DNA from: Pseudomonadota bacterium
GTDB taxonomy: Bacteria > Pseudomonadota > Alphaproteobacteria > Rhizobiales > Rhizobiaceae
Assembly (NCBI GenBank): GCA_023390055.1
Contig: JAEWDP010000113.1
Span: forward strand, 62,001-126,000
Reading direction: 5' to 3'
Length of the DNA: 64,000 nucleotides
Shown here in pieces: positions 35,870-46,500 of this stretch. Numbering within the stretch: the first letter of the stretch is position 1; each line of letters begins with the position of its first letter. A model generated the notes under the pieces. It was not told where the DNA came from, did not search any database, and worked only from the letters and a program-made list of their open reading frames with translations. Made by a program: the position numbers and the translations under genes.

Positions 35870-36458
35870 TATTGGACCTAAGCATCGCCCGCTTTGTCAA
35901 AAACGCAACCCGGTTCATCCAGCATCCGGGCAAGGGGAGGATCTACCCTGTGCGTTTGCCTGTTGATCTTACGCGATCTCACGCCTTCCGCAGCGATTCC
36001 GGCTATCGGGTGGAGTTTTTGACGACAAACCGGGGGAGTGATGAATATGCCGACGAACCGCACGAATGCCTGCGCTCGGTGGCGCTGCTGCTGAGCAGCT
36101 GCGTTTCATGGATTTCCTGTTGCGTGATCCTGTTCGGTCGATCCTGCTGCATGGTGCCGGTGTCTCGGTCGTGATCCCGGCTCCTGAACGTTATGCCGTG
36201 CACAAGCTGATCGTCGCCGGTTGGCGTCAACGTGATGCCGGGGGTAGGGCAAAAGCGGACAAGGATTTGCGACGAGCCGGAATGCTGTTCGATGCGCTTC
36301 AATCGACGGGCGTTGGCGCTGATCTGACTGATGTGTTCCGTGAGGCGTGGAGCCGGGGGCCATCATGGAAAGGTGCGCTCGCCCACGGGATTGAGGCAAT
36401 TCCAAAAGAGCATAATCCGGCCGTTGATAGGATTTATGGCACGATTCCAACACTCTAA
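35870..36458 (+). pseudogene. Nucleotidyltransferase-fold protein, frameshifted and truncated
   Basis: Two pieces of one protein lie in different frames. Upstream, GYRVEFLTTNRGSDEYADEP ends near 36058. The continuation MPALGGAAAEQLRFMDFLL, with HGAGVSVVIPAPERYAVHKL and FREAWSRGPSWKGALA, runs in the next frame to the stop at 36458. Intact rhizobial proteins of the GSU2403-type nucleotidyltransferase-fold family have these segments joined (about DDYADKPARMPALGG), so a one-base shift near 36055-36060 broke the gene, and most of the N-terminal domain is missing. It opens a stretch of decayed accessory DNA. Confidence 0.7.
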
Positions 36459-36499
36459 AAGGAAATGCCTGCTAATCTGGCGGGCCTTTCTGTATCGGT

Positions 36500-36720
36500 G
36501 ACCGAGTTGCACCGGAGAAAGCCAGGTCCTGTTTCGTCCCCATCTAATCGACGCGCTGATTCGCATCAATGGGATCGACCGCGCGTCGGCCGAAGCCGCC
36601 TATGGGGAACTCGCTGCGATCAGTGACAATGAGACCTGGCTGAAGGTTCTGCGTGGCGATTATGCGCGCAAGGTCGCTGGACAAGCGACCCGACAGACGT
36701 TGCGAGTTATCGATTTGATC
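36500..36720 (+). pseudogene. Type I restriction enzyme HsdR fragment
   Basis: The frame starting around 36528 reads LFRPHLIDALIRINGID, then EAAYGELAAISDNETWLKVL and GDYARKVAGQATRQTLRVID. This matches the N-terminal region of type I restriction endonuclease R subunits, where a helical segment of this form comes before the conserved LIDF. Only about 70 codons remain, there is no start, and at about 36720 the frame passes directly into an integrase-like sequence. So it is a broken fragment brought next to another element by recombination. Confidence 0.55.
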
Positions 36721-36734
36721 AATCTAGCGAACAA

Positions 36735-37000
36735 CCAGTTTATGGGTTTACGGATCCCATATGCCCGCGAACCCAACAAGCTTCCGGTTGTGCTCGATCA
36801 GGATGAGGTTGCTCGTTTTCTCGCAGCCGTCTCGGACCTGAAGGCACATGCCGCATTGACGACAGCCTATGCTGCAGGACTGCGCGCCAAGGAGCTCCTC
36901 ACGTTGAAGGTGGCTAACATCGATAGCCGCCGGATGGTGATCCGGGTTTGAGAACGGCAAGGGTGGCAGGATCGCAACGTCATGCTTTTGCGTCGTGATG
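36735..37000 (+). pseudogene. Tyrosine recombinase/integrase fragment
   Basis: The frame ending at 36951 contains KLPVVLDQDEVARFLAAVSDLK and ALTTAYAAGLRAKELLTLKVANID (each in part), the catalytic-domain start of IS91-associated tyrosine recombinases, including the box I arginine in AGLRAKE. After VIRV there is a stop caused by an extra base. Removing it restores ENGKGG, and a further shift restores DRNVML. The rest of the catalytic domain (HxxR and Tyr) is missing. It is an inactive remnant fused behind the HsdR fragment. Confidence 0.65.
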
Positions 37001-37085
37001 GTCTCATGATACGAGCTTTTTATTTTCGGAAGCGCCAAGCAAGCTTCGACTGCTTTCGCGTTTAGAAGTCATCAAAACTGCAAAA

Positions 37086-37214
37086 ATGTCGCCTTAAGGC
37101 TACATTAAGTCACTTTGTGGATACTTAAGACGACATTTGTTGGCAGCAACGGCTCAAGAGCGGATGTACTCTTAAGACGACATAAAGTCAGATAATGGAG
37201 CCTTAAGACGACAT
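37086..37214. repeat. Iterated CTTAAGACGACAT elements upstream of an XRE gene
   Basis: Exact copies of the 13-mer CTTAAGACGACAT occur at 37124-37136, 37171-37183 and 37202-37214, and an inverted near-copy ATGTCGCCTTAAG lies at 37086-37098. The last copy overlaps the ATG (37213-37215) of the XRE-family gene. Spacing is 47 and 31 bases. The pattern fits operators bound by the adjacent HTH protein, where occupation of the last copy would also block translation start or early transcription. Confidence 0.75.
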
Positions 37215-37554
37215 GGCTGCCAAAAGCGCGTTGCTGTCAGCACCTCCCTATCAAGTGGAGCAGAACTTAAAAAAGTTAGGCGCAAACCTGCGCACAGCAC
37301 GCCTCCGTAGAAACCTGACGGCTGAGGAGGTTGGTAAAAAAATTGGTGTACATCGACATGTTGTATCAAACGCTGAGAATGGGAAGCCTTCCACAACTAT
37401 CGCAGTATATGCAGCGCTGCTTTGGGCTTACGGGCTTGCAGAACAACTTTCCCTGGTTGCCGATCCTCAGACTGACGATGAGGGAATGGCACTAGAACGC
37501 GCGCGCGCGCCTCAACGATCTCGACAGGAAACTTCGCTCGATGACAACTTCTAA
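37213..37554 (+). CDS. XRE-family HTH regulator (HipB/antitoxin-like)
   Basis: A 113-residue protein with one Cro/C1-type HTH (about residues 17-73): LGANLRTARLRRNLTAEEVGKKIGV, in part, then HRHVVSNAENGKPSTTIAVYA. The hydrophilic C-terminal tail is rich in Arg and Asp. The form and the self-overlapping operators resemble antitoxin/autoregulator genes of HipBA-like modules. An ATG overlaps the end of the gene as expected for a following toxin gene (37541), but that frame stops after 23 codons, so the partner is absent or lost. No good ribosome-binding site is seen; GGAG lies 13 bases before the ATG, across an operator copy. Confidence 0.8.
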   Translation: MAAKSALLSAPPYQVEQNLKKLGANLRTARLRRNLTAEEVGKKIGVHRHVVSNAENGKPSTTIAVYAALLWAYGLAEQLSLVADPQTDDEGMALERARAPQRSRQETSLDDNF

Positions 37555-37851
37555 GGAAACCCTAGGAAAGCTGGTGCTGCTAGAGAGATTTGAAATCGGG
37601 AGTGCTTATTAAATATCAATCATTTAGCGGGAGTTTTGTAACATTGTGGCGACCCGAATCTTGACCGTGTTTGTAGCTGTTTATCCTGCTGAAAATCCTC
37701 GTGACCGCCAAACTTCGGATCCGAGAAGTTGAACACCCCGCCTCAGACTCAAGAAAGACTGCGTCAGGAACTCATCTCCAGATCTGCCAAGGATGCGCCT
37801 TAGGAGCATGAGGAGCAATAGGCCAGCTCCCTGGGCACCCTCGATTACTTG
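37555..37851. other. Non-coding stretch, probable decayed DNA
   Basis: No convincing gene is present in these roughly 300 bases. The 23-codon frame from 37541 stops inside it. Around 37744-37860 a frame reads QTQERLRQELI and later SSLGTLDYLLYA but is broken by two stops, which looks like a worn-out small gene. I do not recognise its family and see no start or ribosome-binding site. Confidence 0.4.
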
Positions 37852-38133
37852 CTATATGCGCCAGAAACGGGCCGAAAGTTGTCGTGCGTGGTCTTTTCCG
37901 GCGTCGGTTAGAAAGTAGTGCCTTCGCACTGCTGGAGACGGAGAAGGTTCATCGCCTTCACCTATGACATTCAGCAAACCACAAGCTTCAAGCTGCGACA
38001 TGATCGGAGTGATCACTTCGCGCTCAAGCCCCGTCGTTCTCGCGACATCGGCTTCGGAAATTCCTCCCCTACAAGCGATTGCGGTGTTCAGGACCATAAG
38101 TATGGCTGCCGTAGAGGTCATGTCTGCCGTCAT
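37852..38133 (-). CDS. Hypothetical winged-helix protein
   Basis: A 93-residue protein that looks like a single winged-helix domain: STAAILMVLNTAIACRGGIS, then EADVARTTGLEREVITPIMSQL as the helix-turn-helix, and RRHYFLTDAGKDHARQL as the wing and last helix (YxLTxxG is common in MarR/PadR-like folds). No ligand domain is attached. It may be a small transcription regulator from the accessory region. Neither possible start (38133 or 38121) has a clear ribosome-binding site, so expression is uncertain. Confidence 0.55.
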   Translation of the reverse strand: MTADMTSTAAILMVLNTAIACRGGISEADVARTTGLEREVITPIMSQLEACGLLNVIGEGDEPSPSPAVRRHYFLTDAGKDHARQLSARFWRI

Positions 38134-38301
38134 AAATTGTTATCGATTGCTGCACCAGCGGCATGTCCAGCGAACCAACACAGTCTCAGCCGGCGGACAA
38201 TCGGCACCTGCCGAATCCATGTCAAGCGTTGCGCTCCATCCGGGCTCAAGCGTTCAAACAAAACGCCTGCGGTCCGGGATGCCGGGTTCGATGGAGTCGT
38301 T

Positions 38302-38991
38302 TCAGCCATCAGACAGAGTCGCACACTCAATAGGCAACCGCATCAGGATGGGTTCCACTGGCGGGGCACTTGACAGGAACCGGCAATCCGGTGCCCGGTC
38401 CACGTCGGGTCTAACAAGGAGGTTATACCGCTCCCCACCAGATCTTTCTAAAACGAAATGAGCCTTGTAGTTCTCCAAAGGCGAGGCAAAAGGCGCCAGC
38501 CTTGCCACCTTCTCCAGCAGATAGGTTCTTGAGGAGCTCGACAAGGCCAAGGGAAAACGCTCGAGCAGATTGCCAGCTGTTTTGAGCAATCGCTCCTTTC
38601 CCGTCGCGTCCCCTAAGTTCAGCTTGATCCGAAAGCTGGAGAACGAGTTTTCGGTTTCCCCTTTGATCTGAAGGAACAAGGAAGCTGGATCGGCACCGTC
38701 ATCCATGACCGCATAGCTCGTGCATTCCCAGCCGCGTCGATTGCGAACGAACTCACTCGCCGTGACCCGGTCAAGATCCTGGCAAGTCTCAATAGCGTTG
38801 AGCTCAGAGTGTCGGTTCAGGCGGCTCACATGCTTGGTGTCAGTGGTTAGGAGGCTAAGGGGAAAAGGTACGGCTGCCGGCAACCTCTGCGTCTTGTTGG
38901 CCGTAAGGCCATCCGCCGCGTTCAGAGTTACGGGCCATCCAAGTGCTGCGCTGGCTACCAAAACAACAATGGCTATCGCCGCAATTCTCAA
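38302..38991 (-). CDS. Exported hypothetical protein (DUF6030-like)
   Basis: A 229-residue protein with an N-terminal signal or anchor segment (MRIAAIAIVVLVASAALGW). The start is a TTG at 38991 with GAGGA seven bases ahead; no in-frame ATG occurs nearby. The mature part has conserved-looking motifs ETCQDLDRVTASEFVRNRRGWECTSY (in part, two cysteines), SSFRIKLNLGD and PDCRFLSSAPPVEPILMRLP. It resembles a family of exported rhizobial proteins of unknown function, but I hold the family number loosely. It lies just ahead of the capsule locus on the opposite strand; a role in the envelope is only a guess. Confidence 0.65.
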   Translation of the reverse strand: MRIAAIAIVVLVASAALGWPVTLNAADGLTANKTQRLPAAVPFPLSLLTTDTKHVSRLNRHSELNAIETCQDLDRVTASEFVRNRRGWECTSYAVMDDGADPASLFLQIKGETENSFSSFRIKLNLGDATGKERLLKTAGNLLERFPLALSSSSRTYLLEKVARLAPFASPLENYKAHFVLERSGGERYNLLVRPDVDRAPDCRFLSSAPPVEPILMRLPIECATLSDG

Positions 38992-39243
38992 TCTTGTTCC
39001 TCTAGGGGTCCATCACGGGAAGTGATAGCCACAGCACTAGCCTGGCATGGTCCCCGCGAAGCGCCCTCAGACTCCAGGCGGGCAGGTCGACGACGACAGG
39101 TCTCTTCAGCGCCGGTTAAGGGTAGCCATTTATTGTGCTTGGGGGAAGACGCTGCATGGATGGCGTTCAGTGCGTGTGGTCGGCAGAAAACTGCACAGTA
39201 GCGTCAGACCTCACTTGTAGTGAGGTTCTGGTTATGCTTTCAC

Positions 39244-40461
39244 ATGCCGGTGAAAAATAAGGTAGGTGGTCGCTTGCAGATTGGTCGTATTGGAGTTCTC
39301 GTGCTTGCTGCTCTGGTATCGGGCTGTCAAGCCGTTCCGGGGGAGGGTCCACTTGCTACGGCGATCCTCGCGGATGCCGGCAAATCGGATGTTGAGCTTC
39401 GCCGAGCGGACGCTGCGGTCTTTGAAATCGTCGATGTTGACGCGAGATCTGCACGCCTCGTCTCTGAATATGTGACAACGGCTCTGCGCCGCCGATTTGG
39501 TATCGGTGGTGGGGCATCGGCCGTGACGATCGGGGTTGGGGATCAACTGAAGATCACAATTTTCGAGGCCGGCAGCGATGGGTTGTTCTCCACGACCGAG
39601 TCGAAGCAGACCAGCATCGATGTTGTTGTTCAACCCAATGGCGCCGCGTCGATCCCCTACGTGGGTTCTGTTCGCTTTGCCGGAAGAACGCTTGAGCAGG
39701 CACGCGCAGCCATTTTGTCGAGCCTGGTGAACAAGGCCGTGGAGCCAGACGTCTTGGTTTCGGCTGTGGATACGGCATCGCGTAAGGTGACAGTGTCCGG
39801 GGCCGTTGGGGCATCGTCGCAAGTGTCGCTGGGGCTGGTTCCTGAGCAGATTACCGACGTGATCGCCAAAGCGGGTGGGCCGGTGGCGCCCCCTTATGAG
39901 ACTAATGTTACTCTGGTGCGCGGCAAAAGCACGGGCTCGGCTCTTCTAAAATCGATTATCGAGCACCCGTCGGAGAACGTCTATGTGCGGCCGGGCGACC
40001 AGATCTTCGTCAGTCGCGAGCCTCGGACCTTCACGCTTTTGGGCGCCGTCAAGGCCAACAGTCGTATCGATTTCGGTGCGGACGATCTTAATCTCCTCGA
40101 GGCCGTTGCCTTGGGTGGGGGCGGGGCTGACACCGCAATCAACGCAAAAGGCTACTTTCTCTTCCGGTATGAGGAGCCGGAGGTCGTGAAAGGCTTGATT
40201 GGGCTGCAGAAGTTCGATGAACTTATCTACAAGGGAATGAAGCCGAACAAGAACGGCAACTATCCGATCGTCTATCGATTTGACATGACCCGGCCCGACA
40301 GCCTCTTGGTTGGCCAAACTTTCCCTATCAAGAGCCGAGATGTGATCTATGCCGCCCGACACTTCACTGTCGACCTTCGCAAGTTCCTTCAGATCGTCGG
40401 CGCACCTCTTTCGATTGCCTCGCAGGGCGTTAACGTAGCTGACAATCTGGGCGGAAATTAA
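39244..40461 (+). CDS. Capsule export outer-membrane lipoprotein (Wza/KpsD family, RkpU-like)
   Basis: A 405-residue polysaccharide-export protein. A lipoprotein signal peptide ends in LVSGC, so the mature protein is lipid-anchored at that cysteine. The PES domain starts near GVGDQLKITIFEAGSDG and is followed by SLBB-like repeats (KVTVSGAVGASSQVSL and FTLLGAVKANSRIDFG). It should form the outer-membrane channel for the capsule polymer together with KpsE and KpsMT. Two starts are possible, GTG 39220 and ATG 39244; neither has a strong ribosome-binding site, and the ATG gives a more normal signal peptide. It is the first gene of the capsule locus, 116 bases before rkpA. Confidence 0.88.
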   Translation: MPVKNKVGGRLQIGRIGVLVLAALVSGCQAVPGEGPLATAILADAGKSDVELRRADAAVFEIVDVDARSARLVSEYVTTALRRRFGIGGGASAVTIGVGDQLKITIFEAGSDGLFSTTESKQTSIDVVVQPNGAASIPYVGSVRFAGRTLEQARAAILSSLVNKAVEPDVLVSAVDTASRKVTVSGAVGASSQVSLGLVPEQITDVIAKAGGPVAPPYETNVTLVRGKSTGSALLKSIIEHPSENVYVRPGDQIFVSREPRTFTLLGAVKANSRIDFGADDLNLLEAVALGGGGADTAINAKGYFLFRYEEPEVVKGLIGLQKFDELIYKGMKPNKNGNYPIVYRFDMTRPDSLLVGQTFPIKSRDVIYAARHFTVDLRKFLQIVGAPLSIASQGVNVADNLGGN

Positions 40462-40577
40462 CGATCTACAGCCTGTGGACTAAACGGGCTACCAACCAGC
40501 GGTCGCAGGTGGTAGAGGGAATGACTTATCCGTCGCCGCGGCGGCCTCAGGCGAGTTAAGTTCACGAATAGGTAGCA

Positions 40578-43500
40578 ATGTCCGTTGATATCATTGGCCA
40601 AGCTTGTGTGGCCCCTGGCGCTAAAGATGTAAAAGAGCTTGTTGAACTACTAAGGCAAGGCCGCTGCACGGTGACGTCAATTCCCCCAGAAAGGTGGGAT
40701 CTGGCGAGGTTCTGGCATCCGGCGCAAGGGGTTCGTGGCAAATCCTATACGTTTGCGGCCGGGATCATAGACGATGTCTATGGCTTTGATCCCCATGTCT
40801 ACGGCCTCTCGCAACGAGAGGCGATGCAGATGGATCCCCAGCAACGGTTGATGCTGGACCTCGTCTGGCGCGCGATCGAGGACGCAAACCTGCCGATCAC
40901 AAGTCTGTCTGAGGAACGTGTCGGCGTTTATGTCGGGGCGTCGAGCCTTGAGAGCAGCAATCTAGCCTCGGAAGATCCTGCCTCCGGCAGCCCATACTTC
41001 ATGACGGGCAACACGCTTTCCATTGTTTCCAACCGTATTTCGCATATCTTCGGCCTTAGCGGCCCCAGTATGACGATTGACACAGCCTGCTCATCATCGC
41101 TTGTGGCTCTCCACGAGGCGTTCGCAGCCCTTGAAAGCGGCGCCGTGGATACGGCTATCGTTGGCGGCGTCAATCTTTTGATGCACCCGCTGTCCTATGT
41201 AGGATTTGCGCAGGCGCGGATGCTGTCGCCTGAGGGACTTTGCCGCGCGTATGACAACAATGGCCAGGGCTATGTTCGCTCCGAGGGCGGCGTGGCCATG
41301 GTGCTTCGCCGTAGCGATCGCGCGCTTGGGAACCGAGATCGCAGTCACGCTTCCATCGTCGCCATAGGCGTCAACTCGTCCGGCCGCACCAACGGAATCA
41401 GTCTGCCGTCGAGGGAGGCGCAGGCACTTCTGCTAAAGACGCTGTACCAGGAAATTGACATCGATCTCGATGACCTCGCCTTTATCGAAGGCCATGGTAC
41501 GGGAACCAAGGTTGGCGATCCGGCCGAGGTTTGGGCGATTGGAAACTCGATTGGGAAAGGCCGCCGTTTGCCCATTCCCATCGGCTCCATCAAGAGCAAT
41601 ATTGGCCATACCGAGCCGGCATCGGGTCTGTTTGGGCTTCTCAAGGCCGGTTTAGCGCTCAGCCATGATTTTCTTCCGGCATCCTTGCATGTCGAGCAGC
41701 TCAACGAAAACATTGATTTTGCCGGCCTCAACGTCTGCGTGAACACGCAGACGCGAGAGCTGAGCCGAGGCGAGACTGTCCGATATGCGGGCGTCAACTC
41801 GTTCGGCTTTGGTGGCACCAATGCGCATGTGATCATCTGCGATCCAGCGCGTCGGCCTGCTGCAGAGGCAGTCGACCTCGACCATCCGCCGATGTTTATG
41901 GCCAGTGCTCATACCCGCGCCGCTCTCGAGCCGCTGCTAGAGGCATATCGTGAACGCCTGAATGGCGCGGATGGTGATGGTGCAAAGCGCCTGATCGCGG
42001 CCTCGGGTGCAAACCGAGCGCCGATGAAGCACCGCTGGGTTTTGGCAAGCGGCGACAAATCAGCGGTTATGATGGGTATTGATCGCTATCTGGCTTCTGG
42101 CAAATCCAGCGCAGAGGTCGGGGAGGCGTCGCATGATCCCGCCAAAGTGGCATTTGTCTTCGGTGGAAACGGCTCCCAATGGGCTGGCATGGGTGCCGAG
42201 CCATACCGGCAAAATCCTCTTTTCAAGCAAAGCTTCGATCGCATCAGCGGCCGTTTCGAGCGCTACTTGGACGGCGAAAAACTCAACGCGCTGCTTGTCA
42301 CAGACGATCTAAACGAGCGGCTGGCCGATACGCGGATCGCGCAGCCCCTGTTGTTTGCTGTTCAAGCTGCGCTTGCTGATACCTTGCTTGCCTCGGGTCT
42401 GAAGCCACAGCTCGTCTATGGACATTCGGTCGGCGAAATTGCCGCAGCCTATTGTGCGGGTATTCTCATCCTTGACGAGGCGGTCGAAATCGTTGCCAAG
42501 CGGTCGCAAAGCCAGGCGATCGCCGCGGGCGCCGGCAAGATGGCCGCTGTTGTCCTCAACGCCGAGTCAACCCTGCAATTTGCGGCGCGGCACGGGCTGA
42601 CAAGCATTGCTATTGCCGCAATCAATGGACCTGCGTCTGTCACGATCGCCGGGACGAGCGAGGAGATCAAGACCTTTAGAGACCGCGCGCGCGCCGAGCA
42701 TGTGGTCGTCCAGATCCTGACCATCAACTATCCCTTCCATCACCCGATCATGGAAAAGACAAAATCGGCCTTCTTTGCCGACCCGCCTGTGGCCACCCCT
42801 CGAAATGGCGGGATCACATTTCTGTCGACGGTTACCGGTGCGATCGAGGAAGGCATTGGTCTTGATAACGGCTATTGGTGGCGCAACCTGCGTGATCCGG
42901 TCCTGTTTGCGCAGGCCACCGAGGAAGCACTGGATCTCGGCTGTAATCTTTTTGTTGAGGTATCGCCGCGCGCTGTGGTGTCAAGCTACGTCTCAGAGGT
43001 GGCCAACCAGCAAAATAGCTCCGTTTCAGTCATCCCCACACTGCGGAAGGATCCAAAAACGTCCTCGGGTCTCGATCCGATTGAGACTATCCTGGCGCGG
43101 GCTGCCGCACATGGCGCGCACCTTTCCATCAACCGGTCGCGGCGTGATAGCGGACTAGACCTGCCACCGCTCCCCCTTCAGCGGCAGGAACTCAGAATGC
43201 CGCCCACCAGCGACGAGCTCGACGTGTTCGGCCGAGATCGTCGCGAATCGTACACTTTGCTGGGCTGGCGTAGCGATCCGAACGGTTTTCATTGGAAGAA
43301 CCACATCGATGCAAAGCTATTTCCCGATCTAGCTGAGCATGTTGTAGAATCTCGGTCCATTCTGCCTGCTAGCGGCTTCATCGAAATGTTGACCGTTGCG
43401 GCACATGCCTATCTTAACAGCGACGAGGTCGAGATCACCAATTTGGAGATCCTGCGTCCGCTGGAATTGCGCACAGACAAGACTTTCGAGTTGTCGACCT

Positions 43501-46500
43501 TGCTGTCTGACGAGACCGGCAATATTGAGATCAGGTCGCGCGAAAGGCTAAGCAACGACGATTGGACCATTCACGCTGTCGCGCGCGTGCGCCATCCCGT
43601 ATCGGGCAGAGAAGTAACCAACAAGAGCCGGCTGGAGACCCCGCAGTCGGTGATGGGCTGTCGGGAGGTCTATGAACTTGCCTCCCGTTTTGGCCTCGAC
43701 TACGGCCTGCCGTTTCAGCTTTTGTCGCAGGCGCGCATCTATGAACAGGGAGTTGTCGAAGTTGATCTGAAACCAGCCGACGAGGCCATTCACCCCTACA
43801 TCGGTTTCGAGCTTAACCCGTTCCTGGTTGATGCCGCATTTCATGGTCTGGTGGCGTTGTTTGGGGCGATTTCCGGTGCAGATGCCGGGGCGCCCTACAT
43901 CCCCGTGCGTTTCGGCTCGATCAGACGAGGGCTTGGCGCCGGGGCTATAGCGCGCGCCAGGATCCTGATCGAGCGCTATAGCCAGCACTCGGTCAAGGCA
44001 AACTTTCAACTTCTCGATGCGGACGGGAATGTGGTGGCCGTTTTCACGGATTGCCGCTTCCGCAAGACGTCGTTGAAAGCCAAACAAAGCCTCGCTTCGG
44101 TTGCCTTCCACTATGAGAGCTTACCTTGCCACCTCAATGCGCTGCGAGTTGCCAACACGTACCCAGCCGGTCTGCCTGAAGAGCCGACAGCAGAAGCGCC
44201 GATATCGGATGCCACGCTGCTCTTGGAGGCGGCAATCCACCGGTCTTGCCAGGAGATTGCTTTGGCTGTGGCCACTAGCGACGGTAAGATTTCTCGTGTT
44301 GATCTCAAAGAACAGAGCAATTTCGCGCCATTTCTGACCGACTGCCTTTACATTTTGGAAGACGCCGGAATGGCCACGGTGACGGACGGCGAGTGGACGG
44401 TGGAGACCCAAATCAGTCTGCCGTCACTTCGTGATATCGTCGCCGAAGTACAAGCTGAAGACGCCAGTCGCATGGCCGAAGCTATTCTGATTAACAATGC
44501 CTATTGTGATGCGCTGGCGAATGTGACGCGTAAATCGTCACCGACCGCTGACTTGAGCGTGTCGCACAATGACGCGACGCTGGAGCATGTCGATCTTCAT
44601 GCGCCGCTTGCCATGCGACGGCAGGAGCTTGCCCTGGAAGCAGCCTCGTCGATCTTGCAGCAAGATCCGCAAACCGCAGTCGTCATGCAGTTGGGCAGAG
44701 GATCGTTGGCCTTCAGCCGTCGATTGGCAGCCATGTCTCGCGAGACCGGCGCGCAGCTGATTGTGGCTGAGCCGCGCGAAGCGGTACGACGGATGCTCGA
44801 ACTGGAGTTCGAAGGTCAGGTCGACGTGGTTGTTGTAGCCCCTGCAGACCTCAGCAAGCTTCCCCCTGTCGATCTGGTGGTGGCAGCGGATGCTGGGGGG
44901 GCTCGCTTGATCTCCGAAGACGGAGAGATCCACGCTTTCCTCAAGCGCTCCTGTGAGCATGGTGTAAGGCTCATCCTCGTCGATCTCGCACCATCTGTCT
45001 TCCAAGACTTCGTCTATGGTCAGCGCCGCAACTGGCTGTCAGGCCATCACTCGGCAACTCTGCCGGTGGGACGGATCGGTACGGCGACCGAAACACAAAA
45101 GCTCCTGGAGGGGCTGGGGTTTCATGATGTGACGGTGAAGGAAGGCAGTTATCCTGAAGGCCCGCTGATCATCGCCTCAACCGGGCGTAAAGCCACTCCA
45201 GGCGCCGAACAACATCTAGATGATTGTGTAGCGATTGTGATCGCGGAGAGGCCCGGCGCTGTCCGACTGGCCAATAGTGAGGTCCCTGTTTTCGATACGA
45301 AAGCCTTCAAGGCTGCTATTGCTGCGATCTGCTTGGAATCTGATACGAGAAGGAGACGGATCATCTATGGGGCGGCGACTGGGGCTGAGCCCGGTGATGG
45401 CGCGGTCGAACGTCTCGTCGATCGCCTCGATCATTTCCGTACGCTGGTTGAGGAGTTGAAGTCTGCGCCTGCCGCTTCCGAAAGAGCGCCGCAATTGTTT
45501 ATTGTCGCTCCAGGGGGCTCGCCTCTCGCCGGACCACGCGCTGACGCAGCAAACTCTGGACTTTGGAGCCTTGGCCGTGTGATCCAGAACGAGTATCCAG
45601 ACCTTGAAGCTCATCTTCTTGATACCGACGGTGTGCTCGACGACCAGTTGCTGATCACCATCAGCGCATTGGCAGCGCTCGATCAGCCAAACCGTGAGTG
45701 GCTGGTGGATGCCACGGGCGTGAGAGAGCTCAGGGTTGCACCGGGCGCGCATGATCGATCGCTCGTCGCGACAAGTAAATATCGATCAGCCGCCATTGCC
45801 CAACGGACAGACGGGCGGATTGATAGCATCACCTGGCAGGCAAGCCAGCCGCCTCAGCCGCAGGCACAAGAGGTGGTTGTCGAGGTCCATGCGACCGGGC
45901 TTAACTACCGAGATGTCATGTGGGCCATGGGTGTTCTTCCCGAAGAAGCGCTTGAAGATGGTTTCGCTGGTCCGACAATCGGCATGGAGTTTGCCGGTCG
46001 CGTTCTTGCGGTGGGAGAAGGCGTGAGTGACCTTTCTGCCGGCGACCACGTCATGGGGATCGGTCCTGCAGCCTTCGCTACGCATGTGCGCGTGCACCAC
46101 GATGGGATGTCTAAGATCCCTGCCGATTTCGATCTGGCCGCCGCCGCAACGGTTCCGGTGGCGTTTTTGACCGCGTACTACGCGATGATCCATCTGGGCA
46201 GGATACAGGCGGGGGAAACCATCCTCATTCATGGCGCGGCCGGTGGCGTTGGGCTTGCTGCTCTGCAGCTGGCAAAGCTGAAGGGTGCCACAATTATCGC
46301 GACGGCTGGCACAGTGGAGAAGCGCCAGCTTCTGAAGCTGCTTGGCGCCGATCACGTCTTCGATTCCCGTTCCCTTGATTTTGTCGCCGACGTCCTGGGT
46401 GTGACGAAGGGGCAGGGGGTGGATCTGGTTCTCAATTCGCTGTTTTCGGAAGCGATGGAGCGCAGTATTGAGCTGCTGAAACCCTTTGGTCGGTTCCTTG

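Noticed and set aside
37070..37215. CRISPR array from the repeated 13-mers
   Set aside because: Repeats are too short, irregularly spaced (47 and 31 bases), and end on a start codon; they fit operators.
37541..37612. HipA-like toxin gene overlapping the XRE gene
   Set aside because: The frame stops after 23 codons and shows no HipA motif; at most a remnant.
38992..39243. Extra small gene ahead of the capsule export lipoprotein
   Set aside because: Short frames have neither a ribosome-binding site nor protein-like composition.
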